From positions 1-18,601 of the forward strand of contig CAAEIL010000190.1 in NCBI GenBank assembly GCA_900755985.1: 18,601 nucleotides of DNA, in the 5' to 3' direction. The notes under the pieces are model-generated. The model did not search any database. It was not told the DNA's origin and saw only the letters and a program-made list of their open reading frames with translations. Shown here piece by piece: positions 15,736 to 18,601 of this stretch. Both the position numbers and the translations under genes were made by a program. This DNA is from Bacteroidales bacterium. GTDB taxonomy: Bacteria > Bacteroidota > Bacteroidia > Bacteroidales > Muribaculaceae. Position 1 is the stretch's first letter; each line of letters opens with the position of its first letter.

Positions 15736-15752
15736 ACGCCTGTGTCAGGCGT
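15736..15752 (-). promoter_or_regulatory. Hairpin in the dnaN leader
   Basis: ACGCCTG (15736-15742) and CAGGCGT (15746-15752) form a 7-bp stem with a 3-nt loop, about 7-10 nt after the expected transcription start and about 40 nt before the dnaN ATG. It would sit near the 5-prime end of the operon mRNA, where it might protect against decay. The same arm sequence recurs in the terminator at 15876-15926. Confidence 0.55.
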
Positions 15753-15765
15753 TTCTACATTTGTG

Positions 15766-15797
15766 CAAATTTACGTATTTTTCCGCACCCTGCCAAA
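15766..15797 (-). promoter_or_regulatory. dnaN: Promoter of the dnaN gene cluster
   Basis: On the minus strand TTTG (complement of 15794-15797), exactly 20 nt, then TAAATTTG (complement of 15766-15773): a perfect match to the Bacteroidota promoter consensus. Transcription should start near 15759-15762, giving a leader of about 65 nt. I found no further good promoter in the larger gaps of the cluster, so this is probably its main promoter. Confidence 0.88.
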
Positions 15798-15875
15798 CGT
15801 CGGCAAACAATTTGCAATAATTTGCCAAAAGGAACGAAAAACCGGGCAAAAATGAGACCCGAATGAGCCTTGAAC

Positions 15876-15926
15876 AAAAATCAGGCGTCCCGAAGCAATT
15901 CATTTTTTCGTGCTTCGAAACGCCTG
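15876..15926 (-). terminator. Terminator of the redoxin-like gene
   Basis: The stem has two parts: outer CAGGCGT (15882-15888) with ACGCCTG (15920-15926), and inner CGAAGCA (15891-15897) with TGCTTCG (15911-15917), with a 2-by-2 internal loop and a 13-nt apical loop. On the minus strand ATTTTTG follows. It lies about 70 nt past the redoxin stop and about 80 nt before the dnaN promoter, separating the two units. A second palindrome (TATCAGT-G-ACTGATA, 15942-15956) sits between it and the stop. Confidence 0.75.
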
Positions 15927-15997
15927 TATGCGATTCAGGTGTATCAGTGACTGATATCGGAGATATTCCTGATAATCCGGTGTAAAGCGTGAAAGAT

Positions 15998-16480
15998 TCA
16001 GCTTAAACGGTCAAGTTGCTCAGGACGGGGATTGACAACAACAATATTGCCGTCGGGACCTACAAGTATAGTGCCAAGTTTGCCGTCAAGACCGTAGTCG
16101 TTGCTCAGCTGTCGAGCTTCACTCCCGCTGATGCGGTATTGACGGGATGCGTCCATACCGTCAAGCGCGACAATGGAGCCGAAGAGGGTTTCTTCGTTGT
16201 CAAGATTGATACCGACAAAATCTATATTGTCTTTGTCGCGGCTGTAAGCGTCATAAAGTCCGCACAGGCGACGCGACTCAGCGTCAACGGATGACCAGAA
16301 CGACACAAGTACATATTGGCCGCGGTGCTGGGCGAGACTGAATGTTTTTTCGCTGTTTTTCAATATTATGTCGGGGGCTTCGTTGCCCACACTCGCCGAG
16401 GCGGGATGTTCGTTGAAGGCCGAAGTGGTTAAAAATAATAAAGCTGTAAGAGCAAAAATAATCAGATGTAATTTCTTCAT
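15998..16480 (-). CDS. Thioredoxin-fold (TlpA/ResA-like) protein lacking the CxxC motif
   Basis: A 160-residue exported protein with a signal peptide (about 1-22, LIIFALTALLFLTTSAF) and a redoxin domain: VGNEAPDIIL (about 31-40), the strand YVLVSFWSSVDAESRRLC (about 56-73), INLDNEETL and GTILVGPDGNIVVV (about 126-139). Where TlpA/ResA proteins have WCxxC, this one has WSSVDAES, and the usual cis-Pro before the third strand is also missing. A classical disulfide oxidoreductase is therefore unlikely; a structural or binding role is inferred. Similar CxxC-less redoxins occur in other Bacteroidales, from memory. The ATG at 16478-16480 is preferred over a GTG one codon earlier. A canonical promoter lies about 260 nt upstream, with a small ORF in between. 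Confidence 0.8.
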   Translation of the reverse strand: MKKLHLIIFALTALLFLTTSAFNEHPASASVGNEAPDIILKNSEKTFSLAQHRGQYVLVSFWSSVDAESRRLCGLYDAYSRDKDNIDFVGINLDNEETLFGSIVALDGMDASRQYRISGSEARQLSNDYGLDGKLGTILVGPDGNIVVVNPRPEQLDRLS

Positions 16481-16495
16481 CACAAAGATATTTTG

Positions 16496-16666
16496 TTAGA
16501 CAATCACCCGCCGAAAGCATCTATCCGGCATCTGCGCCGTGGATTTTGCTTCTGTGACAAGGCGTAAGGCTTGTATGCGCCGGAATTCTTCGCGATAGCA
16601 ATTTATTCCGGATGCCGGATGTCGGCAATCTTTCTTTACTGACATCGGCTCGCCACGCTTGTCCAT
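16496..16666 (-). CDS. Candidate small ORF, 56 residues, in the leader of the redoxin gene
   Basis: I do not recognise the product with certainty. An ATG at 16664-16666 opens 56 codons ending with TAA at 16496-16498, 15 nt before the redoxin ATG. The predicted peptide is basic (MDKRGEPMSVKKDCRHPASG, then INCYREEFRRIQALRLVTEA, then KSTAQMPDRCFRRVIV), with three Cys and no signal peptide or membrane segment. The promoter at 16743-16773 would make an mRNA in which this is the first ORF, about 70 nt from the start. GC content is visibly higher than in the AT-rich DNA to its right. Against it, a 10-bp inverted repeat lies inside the ORF, so the stretch could be a structured leader or repeat element that happens to be open. 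Confidence 0.4.
   Translation of the reverse strand: MDKRGEPMSVKKDCRHPASGINCYREEFRRIQALRLVTEAKSTAQMPDRCFRRVIV
16523..16620. repeat. Inverted repeat inside the small ORF
   Basis: ATCCGGCATC (16523-16532) and GATGCCGGAT (16611-16620) are perfect 10-bp complements 78 nt apart. In the RNA they could close a large stem enclosing smaller hairpins. A further 6-bp pair (GATGTC 16618-16623, GACATC 16641-16646) lies just outside. This argues for RNA structure, or for a small repeat element, in this GC-rich patch. Confidence 0.5.
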
Positions 16667-16742
16667 GAGGTGCGCCGATTTTCGGCTTTGAAGGTCGCCT
16701 CTGCAACCTGATTTTATGCTGTTATGTTATGTTTTGACAATG

Positions 16743-16773
16743 CAAAACTACTAATAAAACTCTGACCGTCAAA
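16743..16773 (-). promoter_or_regulatory. Promoter of the small ORF / redoxin unit
   Basis: On the minus strand TTTG (complement of 16770-16773), 19 nt, then TAGTTTTG (complement of 16743-16750). Sequence and spacing fit the Bacteroidota consensus. Transcription should begin near 16736-16739, leaving about 70 nt to the 56-codon ORF and about 260 nt to the redoxin ATG. Confidence 0.75.
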
Positions 16774-16917
16774 ATTTTGTTGTCTCGCAACATCTTTTTA
16801 CATGTGCAAAATCGTTGCTCGGCATCACGTCAACGCGCTTCATCAGCGCCTTTCAAAGCCTTTGTTAAATAAACTTAACCAAGCGCCTGACTTCCAGCCA
16901 TGAGCGCCCAAATTTAT

Positions 16918-16925
16918 TAATTTTG
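16918..16925 (+). promoter_or_regulatory. ribD: Probable -7 box of ribD
   Basis: TAATTTTG matches TAnnTTTG. No TTTG is found about 20 nt upstream, so the -33 part is weak. Transcription would start near 16930, giving a leader of about 115 nt. I looked for the conserved elements of an FMN riboswitch in that leader and did not see them. Confidence 0.5.
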
Positions 16926-17044
16926 CAACACATTGCTGAAGGTACTGGCCCGAAGCAACGGATACCCCAAGCCCTATGCAAGGCCTGCAATTGAGGACCG
17001 GTTTTTTACCTACGGCATCAATCCCACTTAACCTGCTGTCTGCT

Positions 17045-18058
17045 ATGGATATCAACGAAAAATATATGCGTCGTGCCCTTGAGCTTGCCGCCCGAGGCCG
17101 CGGGTCGGCGTCGCCCAACCCTATGGTGGGCGCCGTCATCGTCGCTCCCGACGGACGCATAATAGGCGAAGGCTGGCACCGCCGCTGCGGTCAGGCACAC
17201 GCCGAGGTAAACGCCGTGAATTCGATTACAGCCACTGACCGGAAACTCCTTCCACTAAGTACAATATATGTCACCCTCGAGCCTTGTGCCCATTACGGCA
17301 AAACGCCGCCCTGCGCTACAATGCTTGTCCGCGAAGGAATACGCCGAGTTATAATCGCATCTGTCGACCCATTTGCCAAAGTCGATGGTCGCGGTATAGC
17401 CATCCTGCGCGAATCAGGGGCAGAAGTAGTCTCCGGAGTTCTCAATGAGGAGGCCCGCAGACTCAATGCCAAATTCTTCACCGCCCACACACATCACCGG
17501 CCCTGGATAACATTGAAATGGGCACAAAGTGCCGACGGATGGCTCGACTACCGCCGGCAGCCCGACGAAAACCCGGCTTTGTTCTCGACACCACTTTCAG
17601 CTGTCGCCGTACATCGTCTGAGGGCCTCGCATGACGCTATCGCAGTTGGAGCGCGAACTCTTTTTGCCGACCATCCGAAACTGACACTTCGCCTTTGGCC
17701 CGGCAAAAATCCTCAGCGCATAATTTTCGACACACACGGCACACTTATCCTTCCCGAGGGGTTTGACGCTCTGGTTGCCGATCTCAGCCGAAAGTCACTT
17801 CTGCAGTCACTTAACGAACTTTACAGCAGGGGAATAAGTTCGCTGCTTGTCGAGGGTGGAGCACGCACACTGGAGATGTTCATAAGCTCGGGAATATGGG
17901 ATGCTGCACGCGTCGAGACCTCAACAGCTCTTCTTGGAGACAAAGGTCGCGCACGAGCACCTGAAATAGGGCATAAAACACTCGGGATTGAACATTTTGA
18001 CCAAAATATGGTCAGATATTACTTTAACAATCCCCTTGCGGACGTTAAAAACCTATAA
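17045..18058 (+). CDS. ribD: Bifunctional diaminohydroxyphosphoribosylaminopyrimidine deaminase / 5-amino-6-(5-phosphoribosylamino)uracil reductase
   Basis: RibD carries out the second and third steps of riboflavin synthesis. The N-terminal zinc-dependent deaminase domain (about 1-145) begins MDINEKYMRRALELAARGRG, continues with SPNPMVGAVIV, and shows the zinc ligands and general acid in HAEVNA (His52, Glu54) and PCAHYGKTPPC (Cys81, Cys90). The C-terminal reductase domain (about 150-325) shows RPWITLKWAQSADGW, DAIAVGARTLFADHP and SLLVEGGARTLEMF. I chose the ATG at 17045 because it opens the first helix of the domain; an upstream in-frame start at 16976 adds 22 residues with no family match. 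The 337-residue length is slightly short for RibD but complete. No other rib genes are adjacent. Confidence 0.96.
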   Translation: MDINEKYMRRALELAARGRGSASPNPMVGAVIVAPDGRIIGEGWHRRCGQAHAEVNAVNSITATDRKLLPLSTIYVTLEPCAHYGKTPPCATMLVREGIRRVIIASVDPFAKVDGRGIAILRESGAEVVSGVLNEEARRLNAKFFTAHTHHRPWITLKWAQSADGWLDYRRQPDENPALFSTPLSAVAVHRLRASHDAIAVGARTLFADHPKLTLRLWPGKNPQRIIFDTHGTLILPEGFDALVADLSRKSLLQSLNELYSRGISSLLVEGGARTLEMFISSGIWDAARVETSTALLGDKGRARAPEIGHKTLGIEHFDQNMVRYYFNNPLADVKNL

Positions 18059-18117
18059 AAAAAGGACACCTTAGCCTATTTATGATTTTCCGGGACTCTA
18101 TTCAACGGCTTTTTTTA

Positions 18118-18125
18118 TAACTTTG
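18118..18125 (+). promoter_or_regulatory. Probable -7 box of the lipoprotein gene
   Basis: TAACTTTG matches TAnnTTTG and lies about 60 nt before the ATG at 18184. The -33 region has no TTTG at the expected distance. No clear terminator separates it from ribD, so read-through is also possible. Confidence 0.5.
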
Positions 18126-18183
18126 CACGTTGAAATATACGTGCCGCCCGTCAGCGGCATGCATCCGTAACATCATCACAGAA

Positions 18184-18601
18184 ATGATAAACAAGACCAT
18201 CAAAATTTGCTCAGCCACGGCATTGCTCGCAATAGCTGTCGCTTGCAACTCGAAAGATGACACCGTCATAAATACTTATTCGTCGGCCAGCACGCTGATT
18301 TCGAGCGTCACCATCGGCGGCAATAGTAGCAGCGGTCTGGCCTACGACTCCGTGTTCTTCTCTATCGATCAGGAAGATGCACGCATATTCAACGCCGATT
18401 CGCTGCCTTATGGCACCTCGATCAACAACATCGTAGCCACTATCACCGCCACCAGCGCATCGGCCATAGAGCTTCAGATTCCACGCCCGGGTCTAAGCGA
18501 TTCTATTGTAAACTACACCGAGAACAGCACCGACTCTATAGACTTTTCCAACGGTCCTGTGCGCATACGAGTCACTGCGGCCGACGGCACGACGTCACGC
18601 A
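18184..18601 (+). CDS. Surface lipoprotein, DUF6242-like, cut by window end
   Basis: The frame from the ATG at 18184 stays open to the last base (139 codons seen). A lipoprotein signal (MINKTIKICSATALLAIAVA then Cys21) is followed by Asn-Ser-Lys-Asp-Asp. This resembles the lipoprotein export signal of Bacteroidota (Lys followed by two acidic residues shortly after the Cys), which sends lipoproteins to the cell surface. The mature part is Ser/Thr/Asp-rich and beta-like: AYDSVFFSIDQEDARIFNAD, SLPYGTSINNIVATITATSA and NSTDSIDFSNGPVRIRVTAA. This YDSV-FSID-ARIFNADSLP pattern is what I recall for DUF6242 proteins, which are probably ligand-binding surface proteins with a propeller further on. The end of the gene is outside the window. 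Confidence 0.75.
   Translation, partial: MINKTIKICSATALLAIAVACNSKDDTVINTYSSASTLISSVTIGGNSSSGLAYDSVFFSIDQEDARIFNADSLPYGTSINNIVATITATSASAIELQIPRPGLSDSIVNYTENSTDSIDFSNGPVRIRVTAADGTTSR

Noticed and set aside
16483..16490. TATCTTTG -7-like box right before the redoxin ATG (leaderless start)
   Set aside because: No -33 box at the right distance, and a much better promoter exists at 16743-16773.
16926..17044. Possible FMN riboswitch ahead of ribD
   Set aside because: The conserved FMN-element segments are not visible in the leader; only scattered GC-rich bits occur.
1..18601. Mobile element, prophage or CRISPR content
   Set aside because: No transposase, integrase, terminal repeats or regularly spaced repeats were found; the repeats at 7095-7166 are too few and too short.

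Overview
The window looks like chromosomal core DNA of a Bacteroidota (Bacteroidales) bacterium, with Muribaculaceae or a relative as my best guess. Four things support this. Promoters of the form TTTG-N19/20-TAnnTTTG, the primary-sigma consensus of this phylum, lie ahead of several genes. Shine-Dalgarno sequences are not evident. The gene order dnaN / DEDDh exonuclease / coaBC / DUF4835 (porD) / recN is a layout I know from Bacteroidota. Secreted proteins carry a type IX-style C-terminal tail or a surface-lipoprotein export signal. I see no CRISPR array, tRNA, rRNA, phage or intact insertion sequence.

Layout, left to right. (1) The ribosomal operon rpsF-rpsR-rplI (minus, 44-1167) has a canonical promoter about 85 nt upstream of rpsF. 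(2) A stretch with little coding content (about 1285-1619) ends in a strong hairpin that fits as terminator for a 50-residue small protein gene (minus, 1620-1772). (3) A stand-alone ECF-type sigma factor (plus, 2167-2757) has its own promoter and a textbook terminator, with no anti-sigma gene beside it. (4) A very large secreted C10 (streptopain-like) cysteine peptidase with Ig-like modules, a propeller-like region and a sorting-type tail (minus, 3041-6906) is split by a one-base frameshift near 4205. (5) A 900-bp region without a convincing CDS (6907-7806) holds short AT-rich repeats, then a canonical plus-strand promoter, about 390 nt rich in hairpins, and a strong terminator; this is a candidate orphan non-coding RNA. 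(6) A seven-gene minus-strand cluster runs from dnaN (15696) through an exonuclease, coaBC, porD, recN and rlmB to a secreted alpha/beta hydrolase (7807). It has tight spacing and overlaps in places and one clear promoter in front of dnaN. (7) A redoxin-like protein without a CxxC motif (minus) has a canonical promoter far upstream, and a 56-codon small ORF fills the long leader. (8) ribD (plus) is followed by the start of a lipoprotein resembling the DUF6242 family, cut by the window end.

Functionally this is mostly housekeeping: translation (S6, S18, L9, 23S rRNA methylation), replication and repair (beta clamp, exonuclease, RecN), and cofactor synthesis (coenzyme A, riboflavin). The accessory part is cell-surface: the peptidase, the hydrolase, the lipoprotein and the type IX secretion accessory protein. 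I see no clear new multi-gene system. The best candidates for undescribed biology are the orphan RNA at about 7297-7686, the two small protein genes, and the repeated hairpin arms around the dnaN promoter.
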